A DNA stretch of 64,000 nucleotides from Leadbetterella sp. (GTDB lineage: Bacteria; Bacteroidota; Bacteroidia; Cytophagales; Spirosomataceae): the NCBI GenBank assembly GCA_019638185.1, contig JAHBUH010000006.1:148563-212562 (forward strand). Reading direction: 5' to 3'. This document shows, in pieces, positions 8,206-17,884 of the stretch. Position 1 is the stretch's first letter. Every line of letters starts with the position of its first letter. Position numbers and translations under genes: made by a program. Under the pieces are notes generated by a model, which searched no databases, was not told where the DNA came from, and was given only the letters and a program-made list of their open reading frames with translations.

Positions 8206-11200
8206 ATGGTTTTTCTTTTACGCTGTTTGCTGCTGGGGTGCTTTTTGACAGGGGCTACGCGTGCCGTTTCCCAGCAGAAACTTTTCCGGCATTTTTCAGT
8301 AGCTGACGGGCTGCCTAATTATAGTGCCATTTCCATCATCCAGGATCACACCGGTTTTATGTGGATTGGCACTACAGACGGTCTCTGCCGCTATGACGGG
8401 CTGCGGTTTAAAGTGTACCGGTACGATGTGAATGACAGTTCCAGCCTTTCCAGCGGGCACATTAATACCCTCTGGACGGGTGCTGACGGAACGCTGTGGG
8501 TAGGTACCTCCGGCGGGCTGGATAAGTATGACCCGGAGCGGGACAGGTTTCAACGGATCCACCTCCGGGGAAAACCGGTGACCAGCATCTTCCGGATCTT
8601 TGAAGATTCCAGGGGGATGACGTGGGTGGGAACGGAAAACGGCCTCTTCACGATTCCCAAAGGGGGGGAAGCGGCTCCTTTTGCAGGCCCCATCACCGGG
8701 AATATGGTCCGGGGCATTTTTGAAGACCGGCTGGGCCGGATGTGGATTGGCACAGACCAGGGGCTTAACTGCCTGGAGCGCTCCGGCGGCGGGTACCGGG
8801 TCACTTATTTTAAGCCTTTTCCCGGGAGGCGCGATAACGTAGTCACTTCTATTATGGAAGATGACCGCCAAACCCTCTGGGTGGGAATGCAGAACCTCGG
8901 GCTGTGTGCGTTTAACCCCGAAACCAGGACTTTTACCCACTACACTACTTCCACGGGGCTGGTGAATGACCATATCCGCTGTATTACCCCTGACCGCACC
9001 GGAAACCTGTGGGTGGGCACGCAGGAAGGGATCAGTATTCTGGATCCCATCCGGAGAACCTTCCGGAACGTGGCCCGGATCCCCGGTGATGAAACCAGCC
9101 TGAGCCAGAATTCGATATTCACTATTTTTAAAGACCGGCTGGGTTCCATGTGGGTAGGGACTTTTTTCGGAGGAGTGAATATCAGCTATGCCTATAATAC
9201 TACTTTCGGGGTGATCAAGGATGATAACCGCCAGAACAGCATCAGTAATAACGTGGTCAGCAGCATAGTGGATGATGGTAAAGGTAACCTCTGGATAGGT
9301 ACGGAAGGCGGCGGACTGAACTATTTTAACCGGGCAACCCGTACGTTCAGCTATTATAAGCATGAGCCTCAAAAGGCTCTCTCCCTCCGGTCTAACCTGA
9401 TCAAAATGATTTACAAAGATACCGATGGAAACATCTGGGTGGGTACGCACGGAGGTGGGCTGAACGTGCTGCCGCCGGGCGGGAGGAGCTTTGGCGAGGG
9501 ACTGGTGAATCTTCCGGCCCCCACTCCGAAGATCGTTACGGAGGTTACTTCGGCCACTGATGATGGAGCGGGGAATCTCTGGGTGGCCACCAATACGGCG
9601 CTGTTTATTTTTAAACGGGAGGGTACCCGCCTTACCGGGGAGCGGAAAGTGGATATTGTGAGCCGGGTGTACCCCCAGAAGTACCTGTTCAGGGATTCGG
9701 GGAATACTATCTGGGTCTTCGGGTCGCGTGGAGTAAGCGCCATAAGGGAGGGCCGGGCAAGAGAGGTAGACAGCACGCTGCTGATCAACTGCTTTGCAGA
9801 AAACCGCATGGGCGAGCTGTGGGGCGGCACTACCGGTGACGGGGTGGTGAGGTATGACGGCGTAAAGTTTATTAAATATACCAATGCCTTCTTTAAAGAG
9901 GCAGCGGTGGTGGGCATTCTGTGCGGTGAGGATCAGGACCTCTGGCTGAGTACAAACAAGGGTCTGGTGCATTTCTTCCCCGAAACGGGCGTTTACAGGG
10001 TATACACCCGGGATGACGGTATAGCCGGTGACGAGTTTAATTATAACTCCTATTTCCGGTCAGCGGACGGCTACTTTTATTTTGGCGGCTATAACGGCCT
10101 CACGTATTTCCGGCCGGCCGATATCCTCAATAACCTCCATAAGGCGCCGCTGGTTTTCACACGGCTCAGGCAGCACAGCGGGGAAGAAGGCAGCGGTTTC
10201 ACGGAAGAAAACATAACCCGCCGGCCGGGAATCCGTATGCGTTACGACAAGAATACGTTTACTGTAGATTTTGCCCTGCTGAACTATATCAAGAGCCAGA
10301 AAAACCTGTACCACTATCAGCTGGAAGATTACGATAAAACCTGGAAAGAGACCTCTGACGGTTCGGCCACTTATACTAACCTTCCGCCGGGAACTTACCG
10401 CCTGCTGGTACGGGGAGCTAATAATGACGGCGTTTGGAGCGATGTTAAAACCCTGGAAATTACTATCACACCACCATTCTGGCTGACCTGGTGGGCATAT
10501 TGCTTTTATATCCTGCTGGCGGGCGGGATGGTTTTTGTGATAGCGCGTTTCTTCTTCCTGCGGGCCCTGTTAAAGAAAGAAGATGAGCTGCACCAGGCTA
10601 AGCTGAACTTTTTCACCAATGCTTCTCACGAGATCAGAACCCACCTTACCCTGATCATGGTACCGGTGGAGCGCCTGCTGAAGGAGAGCACCTCCGGCGA
10701 TTTTGTGCATCAGCAGCTTTCACTGGTCAAGGCCAACACTAACCGCCTGCTGAACCTGGTGCGGGAGCTGATGGACTTCCGGAAGGCGGAGACTAACCAC
10801 CTCCAGCTGTTTTCCCGGCGCCAGGACCTGGTGCCCTTCCTGAGGGAGATCGGGCAGTCGTTCCGGGAAACCGCCCTGGCCTCGCACATCGACATGAGCT
10901 TTACGCATAACGAAGAGGTCATCCCGGTGAATTTTGATGAGAAGCAGCTGGAAAAGGTATTTTTTAACCTCCTGGCCAATGCCATTAAGTTTACACCCGA
11001 AAACGGCCGGATAGCACTTTCAGCAGAGGCCCGGAAAGACGATGTGGTCATTAAAGTGACGGATAACGGCCGGGGGATAGCACCGCAGTATCTTCCCCGC
11101 CTCTTCACTAATTTTTTCCAGGTGGCGGATCACGGCATGCAGAATACGGGCTACGGCATAGGCCTGGCCCTGTCTAAGAACATCGTGGAGCTGCATAAGG

Positions 11201-12198
11201 GACGCATTTCAGTAGAAAGCATCCCCGCCACGGAAGAAGATGAGGGCCGGACCGTCTTTACGGTGATCCTTCCTAAAAATGCCTCTATCCCGGCTACTTC
11301 GCCGCCACCACCGGAGGTGTCCAGCCCGCTTAGTGAACCGGTAGAAGTGGTGGCTCCGCCCGAAACGGGTACCCGGTTTAAAGGCTCCACCGTGCTGGTG
11401 GTGGAAGATAACGCTGAGCTCTGCCGGATGATTGTAGACGAATTTTCTGCCGTTTACCGGGTCATTACCGCTGCAAACGGCCGGGAAGCCTGGGAAGCCG
11501 CTACGGCGGAGATCCCCGAGCTGATCATTTCGGATGTGATGATGCCGGAAATGGACGGCTATGCGCTGTGTGAAAAAATCAGGACCGACGACCGCACCAG
11601 CCACATTCCCCTGATCCTGCTTACGGCAAAAAGTACCCGGAATGCCCAGATAGAAGGGCTCCAGCACGGAGCAGATCTTTACCTGACCAAGCCTTTCAGC
11701 ACCCGGGTGCTCAGCCTGAGCGTGCGGAACCTGCTGGCCGCGCGCGACCGCATCCGCCAGAAAACCACCAAGGAGCTGGCCCGTCTGCATGTGAGCCCGA
11801 CCCCGGCTGAGACCCCGGCAGCTTCTCCCGATGACGCCTTCCTGGAAAAGGTGACCCGGATCATTGACCAGCACCTGGATGACGTGGATTTCGGGGTGGA
11901 GAAACTGGCCCGCGAGGTGGGTATGAGCGTGCCCGTACTGTATAAAAAGCTCAGGGCACTGACCAATATGTCTGTGAATGAGGTGGTGAAGGTGTACCGC
12001 TTCCGGAAAGCGGCCGGACTGCTGGCGCAGAAGCAGCTCAGCATCAGCGAGGTGGCTTCTGCCGTAGGCTATGACGACAGGAAGTATTTCAGTAAGGAGT
12101 TTAAGAAATATTTCGGGGTGGCACCCAGCGACTTCGCCGTTACCCCTTCCGGCACGGAAATGAAGATCGAAGAAACAGATCCTTATTTGAGTTCGTAA
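8206..12198 (+). CDS. hybrid two-component system regulator (HTCS) of the polysaccharide locus
   Basis: A 1330-aa one-protein signalling chain. Order: signal peptide (1-22); periplasmic two-component-regulator propeller repeats with many W(I/V)GT motifs (about 25-690); Y_Y_Y domain (about 700-757, YHYQLEDYDKTW); transmembrane segment (about 757-785); HisKA with phospho-His808 in NASHEIRTHL; HATPase (N-box near 923, later DNGRGIA and GYGIGLAL); receiver domain with phospho-Asp1110 (SDVMMPEMDG) and Lys1162 (LTKPF); C-terminal AraC HTH (about 1208-1321). It senses a periplasmic oligosaccharide and activates the divergent SusC operon. Oddity: the H-box proline normally five residues after the histidine is His813 (codon CAC), a departure from the usual SHEIRTPL. 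The 3' end overlaps the convergent DUF6427 gene by 16 bp. Confidence 0.95.
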   Translation: MVFLLRCLLLGCFLTGATRAVSQQKLFRHFSVADGLPNYSAISIIQDHTGFMWIGTTDGLCRYDGLRFKVYRYDVNDSSSLSSGHINTLWTGADGTLWVGTSGGLDKYDPERDRFQRIHLRGKPVTSIFRIFEDSRGMTWVGTENGLFTIPKGGEAAPFAGPITGNMVRGIFEDRLGRMWIGTDQGLNCLERSGGGYRVTYFKPFPGRRDNVVTSIMEDDRQTLWVGMQNLGLCAFNPETRTFTHYTTSTGLVNDHIRCITPDRTGNLWVGTQEGISILDPIRRTFRNVARIPGDETSLSQNSIFTIFKDRLGSMWVGTFFGGVNISYAYNTTFGVIKDDNRQNSISNNVVSSIVDDGKGNLWIGTEGGGLNYFNRATRTFSYYKHEPQKALSLRSNLIKMIYKDTDGNIWVGTHGGGLNVLPPGGRSFGEGLVNLPAPTPKIVTEVTSATDDGAGNLWVATNTALFIFKREGTRLTGERKVDIVSRVYPQKYLFRDSGNTIWVFGSRGVSAIREGRAREVDSTLLINCFAENRMGELWGGTTGDGVVRYDGVKFIKYTNAFFKEAAVVGILCGEDQDLWLSTNKGLVHFFPETGVYRVYTRDDGIAGDEFNYNSYFRSADGYFYFGGYNGLTYFRPADILNNLHKAPLVFTRLRQHSGEEGSGFTEENITRRPGIRMRYDKNTFTVDFALLNYIKSQKNLYHYQLEDYDKTWKETSDGSATYTNLPPGTYRLLVRGANNDGVWSDVKTLEITITPPFWLTWWAYCFYILLAGGMVFVIARFFFLRALLKKEDELHQAKLNFFTNASHEIRTHLTLIMVPVERLLKESTSGDFVHQQLSLVKANTNRLLNLVRELMDFRKAETNHLQLFSRRQDLVPFLREIGQSFRETALASHIDMSFTHNEEVIPVNFDEKQLEKVFFNLLANAIKFTPENGRIALSAEARKDDVVIKVTDNGRGIAPQYLPRLFTNFFQVADHGMQNTGYGIGLALSKNIVELHKGRISVESIPATEEDEGRTVFTVILPKNASIPATSPPPPEVSSPLSEPVEVVAPPETGTRFKGSTVLVVEDNAELCRMIVDEFSAVYRVITAANGREAWEAATAEIPELIISDVMMPEMDGYALCEKIRTDDRTSHIPLILLTAKSTRNAQIEGLQHGADLYLTKPFSTRVLSLSVRNLLAARDRIRQKTTKELARLHVSPTPAETPAASPDDAFLEKVTRIIDQHLDDVDFGVEKLAREVGMSVPVLYKKLRALTNMSVNEVVKVYRFRKAAGLLAQKQLSISEVASAVGYDDRKYFSKEFKKYFGVAPSDFAVTPSGTEMKIEETDPYLSS

Positions 12199-13580
12199 GT
12201 GTTTTTACCGGTTTTTTTATACTTCCGGGCCAGCCCGGGAATATGCGCAAAGACCTGGGGCATTACGCCCTCTTCGTCAATGATCACTTGGGGCATGTCT
12301 TTGGTGAAATTATTGTAAATGTTAGAGATGCTGAGGTAATTATCCGGGTTCTCAAAATCGCGGCGGGCCAGGTTCCAGCTCAGGTAGCCGGTGGCCATGT
12401 CATTAGAGCGGTAGGCATCAATGTTCCGGCCGGTAATAAAAATTCTTTTGCCGTTATAGTCGGGGACCGTCTCACTTACCCGGTAATCTGCCAGCAGCCG
12501 GGCTGAAACGCCGAAAATATTTTTGGCACCCAGGTAGGAAATAAAGATCAGTGTACTGAAAAACAGCAGGAAGACCACTTCCGGTACAAAAAGCTTTTTG
12601 GAATGTACAAAGAAGCCGGCGCAGTAGAAGGCCAGGGGAATAATGAAATAAACCAGGTTAGAAGGCAGGTATTTCCCGGAAAGCAGGAAGGCCAGGAGCG
12701 CAAAAATACCCAGGATCAGGAGAGCCTGGTGCGAGCGGTTCTGGAAACTGTTATAACGATGCCCGCGCAGCACCTTGGCCACACCCAGTAGCGAGAGCAC
12801 CACCGGTAGCGTATAAACAATAAGGATGTCACGGATATTCAGCAGGGTGACTTTCACAAAACTGTTCAGGTTCAGCAGCCATACCTGGGTGAAATCAGCA
12901 CCCATGTCATTGAAATAGAAGAAAATAAACATGAAAAACAGGGGCAGGAGGAAGGCGAGGATCACCATAAAAGCCTGCCGGATGTTAATACCGGTATACA
13001 AAAACAGGGTGAGTATGGCCCAGAGGATAAACACAAAGGCCGGGTGGTGAAAAAGGGTGGCCAGGCCAAAGAAAATGCCGGTTTCAAAGACGTCGTCCCC
13101 CACGCCGTCGCGCTTCTCGATCTGGCTCAGTACGGAATTTACCCCCAGCAGCACAAAGGTGTTAGCCAGGAGGGAAGGCGAAAGCTTCATGAGGTCAAAC
13201 GAAATGCTCATGAGCACCACGTACAGCAGCGCACCGATGTAATTCTTCTCGTTAAACAGGTTCCGCTTATTGATCATGAAATTCAGCAACAGGGCCTGAA
13301 GGTAAACCACACCGGCTGCAATCACCTGGTATACCATCTGGCTGTGGCCGAAAGTGGCGTCTATCAGCTGGTAGAAATAGGAAGACAGGGGCGCCACCTG
13401 GGTCAGTACCTCGTTATACAGGAAGAGATCTTCATTCAGCTTACGGCCTATCAGCATCCACTCCAGTTCAGTGGACAGCAGCGGAAGCTGGGGCGAAAAA
13501 AACAGCATCCGGATGGCCATAATGATGATCAGAATGGACAGGGTCTGGAAAACGGAATAGATTCTGAAGAAGGTTAACAA
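12183..13580 (-). CDS. DUF6427-type polytopic membrane protein
   Basis: A 465-aa integral membrane protein with about ten or more hydrophobic segments separated by short loops, including ILIIIMAIRMLFF at the N-terminus and a conserved-looking region SPSLLANTFVLLGVNSVL. It resembles the Bacteroidota-restricted DUF6427 family, of unknown function; the architecture is reminiscent of glycosyltransferase-like polytopic proteins, but no catalytic motif is visible. A C-terminal soluble stretch of about 70 residues follows the last helix. It converges on the HTCS gene with a 16-bp overlap of coding ends. Function unassigned. Confidence 0.75.
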   Translation of the reverse strand: MLTFFRIYSVFQTLSILIIIMAIRMLFFSPQLPLLSTELEWMLIGRKLNEDLFLYNEVLTQVAPLSSYFYQLIDATFGHSQMVYQVIAAGVVYLQALLLNFMINKRNLFNEKNYIGALLYVVLMSISFDLMKLSPSLLANTFVLLGVNSVLSQIEKRDGVGDDVFETGIFFGLATLFHHPAFVFILWAILTLFLYTGINIRQAFMVILAFLLPLFFMFIFFYFNDMGADFTQVWLLNLNSFVKVTLLNIRDILIVYTLPVVLSLLGVAKVLRGHRYNSFQNRSHQALLILGIFALLAFLLSGKYLPSNLVYFIIPLAFYCAGFFVHSKKLFVPEVVFLLFFSTLIFISYLGAKNIFGVSARLLADYRVSETVPDYNGKRIFITGRNIDAYRSNDMATGYLSWNLARRDFENPDNYLSISNIYNNFTKDMPQVIIDEEGVMPQVFAHIPGLARKYKKTGKNTYELK

Positions 13581-13733
13581 GGTACGCTCGGCATTTTTTA
13601 TGCAAAAATATGCTTCCTTTCATGCTTAAACCAAAAAATAGCCGGATATTTGTAAATTAAAGCACATAACCGCCATTTTCTGCTACAGGAGGTCTTAACT
13701 GCTTGAAACAATGGGAATTTACAGTATATAAAT

Positions 13734-14099
13734 ATGGAAAGTAAGCGGCAAAGACAGGTGGGAAAGCTGATCCAAAAGGATCTGGGCGATATATTCCAGC
13801 GGGAATTCAGGGGTTTGTTTGCCGGTAATTTTGTAACCATTACCGATGTGAAGGTATCCCCTGACCTGAGTGTGGCCAAAGTATACCTGAGCTTTCTGAA
13901 GACGCATAACCGGGAAGCTATCCTGGATGAGATCCGGGAGAATACCAAAAAGATCCGGGGGCTGTTTGGCGGCATGGCCGGGAAACAGCTGCGCATTATC
14001 CCTAATTTCAGTTTCTTTATTGACGACACGGCCGAATATGCCCAAAAGATAGAGCAATTATTTGCCAATATCCATATTCCGCCTGCTGAGGAAGAATGA
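13734..14099 (+). CDS. rbfA: 30S ribosome-binding factor A
   Basis: A 121-aa protein that matches RbfA across its length: an N-terminal RQRQVGKLIQKDLGDIFQ helix, the KH-like core with VTITDVKVSPDLSVAKVYLS, and the LRIIPNFSFFIDDTAEYAQKIEQL C-terminal strand-helix. RbfA binds the 16S rRNA 5' region during late 30S maturation and cold adaptation. The stop codon overlaps the start of the next gene (ATGA at 14096-14099), so it is translationally coupled to the FtsX-like permease; this rbfA-permease pairing is, to my recollection, common in Bacteroidota. Confidence 0.95.
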   Translation: MESKRQRQVGKLIQKDLGDIFQREFRGLFAGNFVTITDVKVSPDLSVAKVYLSFLKTHNREAILDEIRENTKKIRGLFGGMAGKQLRIIPNFSFFIDDTAEYAQKIEQLFANIHIPPAEEE

Positions 14100-15310
14100 A
14101 TCTGCCGTTTTTTATAGCGCGAAAATATTTCCTCTCCAGGAAAAAGCGAAGTTTCATTAACTTCATTTCCCTGATCTCTATGCTGGGCGTGGGGATAGGC
14201 CTTTCGGCGCTTATCGTTATTCTTTCAGTGTTTAACGGCCTGGAAGACCTGAATCGGCAGATCTTTAAGTCGTTTGATCCCGACCTGAAGATCACGGCAG
14301 CATCCGCCAAGAGCTTTCTGCCCGAACCGGCCCTGGTGCAGGCCATTTCCGCTACGGAAGGAGTGGATTACTGTACCCAGATCTACCAGGACAAGGCCCT
14401 GGCTAAAAATGAGAAGGCCCAGTCCATTGTGGATGTGAAAGGGGTGGACAGCACTTTTGCCCGGAATTCGGAATTCCGGAAATCACTGGCCGGCGGGGAA
14501 ATGAACCTGTATGTGGGGAACCGCCCGGCGGCATTTATCGGCGCCACGGTGTATAACAGCCTGCAGCTGACCCTGAATGATTTCTTCCGGCCCCTGGAGA
14601 TCCTGTACCCTAAAAACCAGAAGCTTAACGTACTGAACCCCGAAGAAAACATTAACCGGGTCACGCTGGAGATCTCAGGTGTTTTTGTGTTGGAGCAACA
14701 TTACGATAATTTTGTCTACCTTCCCATAGAGGTGATGGAAGCCCTGAACGATTACCCCGGCCGGCGCACGGCCCTGGAAATCACGCTGAAACCGGGTGCA
14801 GATGTGGGGAAAGTGAAGGCGGCCATCGGGAAGCAGCTGCCTGCGGGCCTGGTGATCCGGGATCGGGATGAGCTGAATGCTTCTTTGCTGAAAGCCATCC
14901 GGATTGAGAAGCTGTTTATTTTTATCGGCTTGTTTTTCGTGGTGGGCATTGCGGCATTTAATATTTTCTATGCCCTGAGTATGCTGGTGCTGGATAAGAA
15001 GGATGATATTGCCACGTTATCCGCCATGGGGGCGGATAAAGTGCTGATCCGGAGGGTATTTTTTACGGAAGGGCTCATTATTTCCGGTGTGGGTATCGGG
15101 CTGGGGCTGGGCCTGGGCCTGGGCGTGTGCTGGGCGCAGATCCGTTACGGGCTGGTGGGACTGGGCATGGAGCATGCCATCACCACGGCCTACCCGGTGC
15201 GTGTGATGAGCAGCGATGTGCTGTTTTCGGTGGCGGGAATAGTGGTGATCACGCTGCTGGCGTCTTTCATACCTGCCACTAAAGCTGCAAATTTTATGTT
15301 AAACAAATGA
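14096..15310 (+). CDS. FtsX/LolE-like ABC transporter permease
   Basis: A 404-aa permease with the typical layout: an N-terminal membrane helix (about 20-45, ISLISMLGVGIGLSALIVIL), a large periplasmic MacB-type core domain (about 50-265), and three C-terminal helices of the FtsX domain (about 270-400), with the signature KKDDIATLSAMGA. The closest functional class is LolC/E, which extracts lipoproteins from the inner membrane, but no LolD ATPase is encoded next to it and the partner ATPase must lie elsewhere. It starts at the ATG overlapping the rbfA stop codon. Confidence 0.9.
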   Translation: MNLPFFIARKYFLSRKKRSFINFISLISMLGVGIGLSALIVILSVFNGLEDLNRQIFKSFDPDLKITAASAKSFLPEPALVQAISATEGVDYCTQIYQDKALAKNEKAQSIVDVKGVDSTFARNSEFRKSLAGGEMNLYVGNRPAAFIGATVYNSLQLTLNDFFRPLEILYPKNQKLNVLNPEENINRVTLEISGVFVLEQHYDNFVYLPIEVMEALNDYPGRRTALEITLKPGADVGKVKAAIGKQLPAGLVIRDRDELNASLLKAIRIEKLFIFIGLFFVVGIAAFNIFYALSMLVLDKKDDIATLSAMGADKVLIRRVFFTEGLIISGVGIGLGLGLGLGVCWAQIRYGLVGLGMEHAITTAYPVRVMSSDVLFSVAGIVVITLLASFIPATKAANFMLNK

Positions 15311-15433
15311 GATACTTAAAAAGTACGCTAACTGCGGCGTTGTTTCGGAATTCGGCCTCATCCTCAACGCCTTGAATTTGTCACATTTTTTAAGCATTTC
15401 CCCGGGCCATAAAGAACGAATGAGTTTATATAA

Positions 15434-17884
15434 ATGAAAAAACTGTTTTTTTTACTTTTCCTTTCTTCCGTAAGTACCGCACAGGTAAGAACATCGGAAG
15501 ACCTGAAATTTGACCTGATCCATACCGAGCTGCATGTACAGCCGAAATGGGCCGATCAGACCCTGGAAGGGCGGGCCATGCTGACCCTGAAGCCGTATTT
15601 TTACCCGCAGAAAACCCTGAAGCTGAACGCCCGGGAAATGCAGGTGAAATCTGTTACTATGGGAAAACAGGCCCTGAAATACGAAAATGACGGCCGCTAC
15701 CTCACCATAGCGCTGGATAAAGAATACCAGGCAAAAGACACGCTAAAGATAGAGATCGTTTACCTGGCCCAGCCCGAAAAGATCCGGGAAGAAGAGGGCG
15801 AGGAGAACAAAAGCGAGAAAGGCTTGTTTTTTATAAACCCTCTCGGGAAGATCAAAGGCCTGCCCACCCAGTTCTGGACCCAGGGCGAGACCCAGTGCAA
15901 CAGCGCCTGGTTTCCTACCCTGGATGCCCCGAACCAGAATCACACCCAGGACATTTACATTACGCTGGAGAAGAAATATACCACCCTGTCTAACGGGCTG
16001 CTGGTTTCCAGTACGGACAAGCCTAACGGCCTGAAAACCGACCACTGGGCTCAGAACCTGCCCCATGCGGTGTACCTGACCATGATAGCCGCCGGTGATT
16101 TTGTGAAGGTGACGGATCCCAACTTCAAACGTTTTGAGGTAAGTTATTACATGGAACCCGAATACGCGCCTTACGCAGGCGGGATTTTTGGCCGGACCCC
16201 GGAGATGATCCGCTATTTTGAGGAGCTGCTGGGCGTGTCGTACCCGTGGCAAAAGTATGCGCAGGTGCCCATCCGGAAGTTTATCTCGGGAGCCATGGAA
16301 AACACCACGGCCACCACGCATGCCCGTTCGGTATTGAAAAATAACCACCAGCTGGTAGATGGCCATGATGACGCGGTGATTGCGCATGAGCTTTTCCATC
16401 ACTGGTTTGGTGATTACGTGACCTGCGAATCCTGGGCTCAGCTGCCGCTGAATGAGGCTTTTGCCAATTATTCGGAATTTCTGTGGGCTACCCATAAGTA
16501 CGGTAAAGAGGAGGGCGACTTCGCCTACCTGACTGACCTCCAGAGCTACCTGGCAGAGGCGGAAGAGAAACGTGTGCCGCTGATCCGTTTTAATTATCAC
16601 AGCAGTGAAGATATGTTTGATGCCCATTCCTACCAGAAAGGCGGGCGGGTACTGCATACGCTTCGCCGGGAGGTAGGGGATGAGGCCTTCTTTACGGCCC
16701 TGAACCGTTACCTGAAAACCCATGCTTTCCAGACGGCAGAAGTGGAAGACCTGCGCATGGCTTTTGAGAAGGTGACGGGCCGGGACCTGAAATGGTTTTT
16801 TGACCAATGGTTCAAAGGGGCGGGCCATCCGCTGGTGCGCCTGAGCCGCAAGCTGGAAGATAAGGCGCTTTACCTGACAGCCACCCAGGTGACTGATTCC
16901 CTGGGCAATGGCATATTCCGTGCCCAACTGCCGCTGAAGGTGATAGGCAGTGAAGGCACCCGCGATACCGTGCTGGTACTGAGCCGGGAAACCGAAACTT
17001 TCCGGATCCCGGTTCCGGGAGAACTGAAAAACTATATTGCCAATGCCGATGGTTATTTCCTGGGCGTGGTGCAGGACGATAGGACAGCGGATGAGCTGAT
17101 CCACCAGTACGAGGTATCACCGGAGGCCTACGCCCGCATCATGGCGCTGGAGATGGTGATGTACATGGGCGGGGAGGAGCCTCTGGCCGATAAGAAGACC
17201 CGTGACCTGGTGTTTAAAGCGTTAAGTGATAAATTCTGGCGGATCCGCCAGATGGCCGTACAGCGCTTTAACGATTATGATGGCGATGACTTTCTGCAGG
17301 TAGAAAAGGCGCTGGAAAAGGCCATCACCGGGGATGTGTCGTCCAATGTACGGGCCGATGCCCTGCTGTCGGTACGTAACTTCCAGAACCCGGCCCACGT
17401 ACAGCTGGCCCGGGAAGCCATGGCCGATACCTCGTATTCGGTACGGGCTGCAGCGCTGGAGATCCTGCTGGCTAACCAGGCGCCGGAGACAGACAGCCTG
17501 GTGGCCGCTTATGAAAATGTAAACGATGGCCAGATCTTCGGGGTGATCGCCAATTATTTTGTTAGTGCCGAGAAGCCCGGCAAAGCCCAATGGATGATAG
17601 ACCGCATGCAGCTGATGGAGGGCATGGACCTCTATCAGTACATGGGGCTGCTGGCCTCTTACCTGGTGATAGGCGAGCCCGCCGAGCTGAGTATGGCGCT
17701 GCCGTTTATCCGGGAGACGGCCATCCATGAAAGCACCTGGTTTTCGCGCATGAGTGCGGTACGGGTACTTTACACGGTGAAAGATCTGTCAGAAGATGCG
17801 GCCAAAGCATTTACCGAGGCCGTGGCGGCGGAAAAAGACGAAAGACTGATCAACTATTACAAACAGTTTGATGTGGAAAGATAA
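15434..17884 (+). CDS. M1-family zinc aminopeptidase with HEAT-like C-terminus
   Basis: An 816-aa secreted metallopeptidase (signal peptide about 1-16, ending STAQ). The M1 exopeptidase motif GAMEN is at 286-290 and the zinc motif is His318-Glu319-x-x-His322, with the third ligand Glu341 in LNEAFANY, i.e. HExxH-x18-E. The region after about residue 570 contains repeated helical pairs (for example RADALLSVRNF and RAAALEILLANQAP) like HEAT repeats. It should remove N-terminal residues from peptides in the periplasm. Its last codons overlap the following radical SAM gene by 14 bp, suggesting coupled expression. Confidence 0.94.
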   Translation: MKKLFFLLFLSSVSTAQVRTSEDLKFDLIHTELHVQPKWADQTLEGRAMLTLKPYFYPQKTLKLNAREMQVKSVTMGKQALKYENDGRYLTIALDKEYQAKDTLKIEIVYLAQPEKIREEEGEENKSEKGLFFINPLGKIKGLPTQFWTQGETQCNSAWFPTLDAPNQNHTQDIYITLEKKYTTLSNGLLVSSTDKPNGLKTDHWAQNLPHAVYLTMIAAGDFVKVTDPNFKRFEVSYYMEPEYAPYAGGIFGRTPEMIRYFEELLGVSYPWQKYAQVPIRKFISGAMENTTATTHARSVLKNNHQLVDGHDDAVIAHELFHHWFGDYVTCESWAQLPLNEAFANYSEFLWATHKYGKEEGDFAYLTDLQSYLAEAEEKRVPLIRFNYHSSEDMFDAHSYQKGGRVLHTLRREVGDEAFFTALNRYLKTHAFQTAEVEDLRMAFEKVTGRDLKWFFDQWFKGAGHPLVRLSRKLEDKALYLTATQVTDSLGNGIFRAQLPLKVIGSEGTRDTVLVLSRETETFRIPVPGELKNYIANADGYFLGVVQDDRTADELIHQYEVSPEAYARIMALEMVMYMGGEEPLADKKTRDLVFKALSDKFWRIRQMAVQRFNDYDGDDFLQVEKALEKAITGDVSSNVRADALLSVRNFQNPAHVQLAREAMADTSYSVRAAALEILLANQAPETDSLVAAYENVNDGQIFGVIANYFVSAEKPGKAQWMIDRMQLMEGMDLYQYMGLLASYLVIGEPAELSMALPFIRETAIHESTWFSRMSAVRVLYTVKDLSEDAAKAFTEAVAAEKDERLINYYKQFDVER

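Noticed and set aside
8296-9972. Long antisense reading frame (558 codons) within the HTCS gene
   Set aside because: It lies wholly opposite a clear propeller-domain gene; its product has no domain, is rich in Pro, His and Arg, and arises from the repeated WxGT codons.
15743-17104. Antisense frame of 453 codons within the M1 aminopeptidase gene
   Set aside because: The sense strand encodes GAMEN and HExxH motifs; the antisense product shows no family resemblance.
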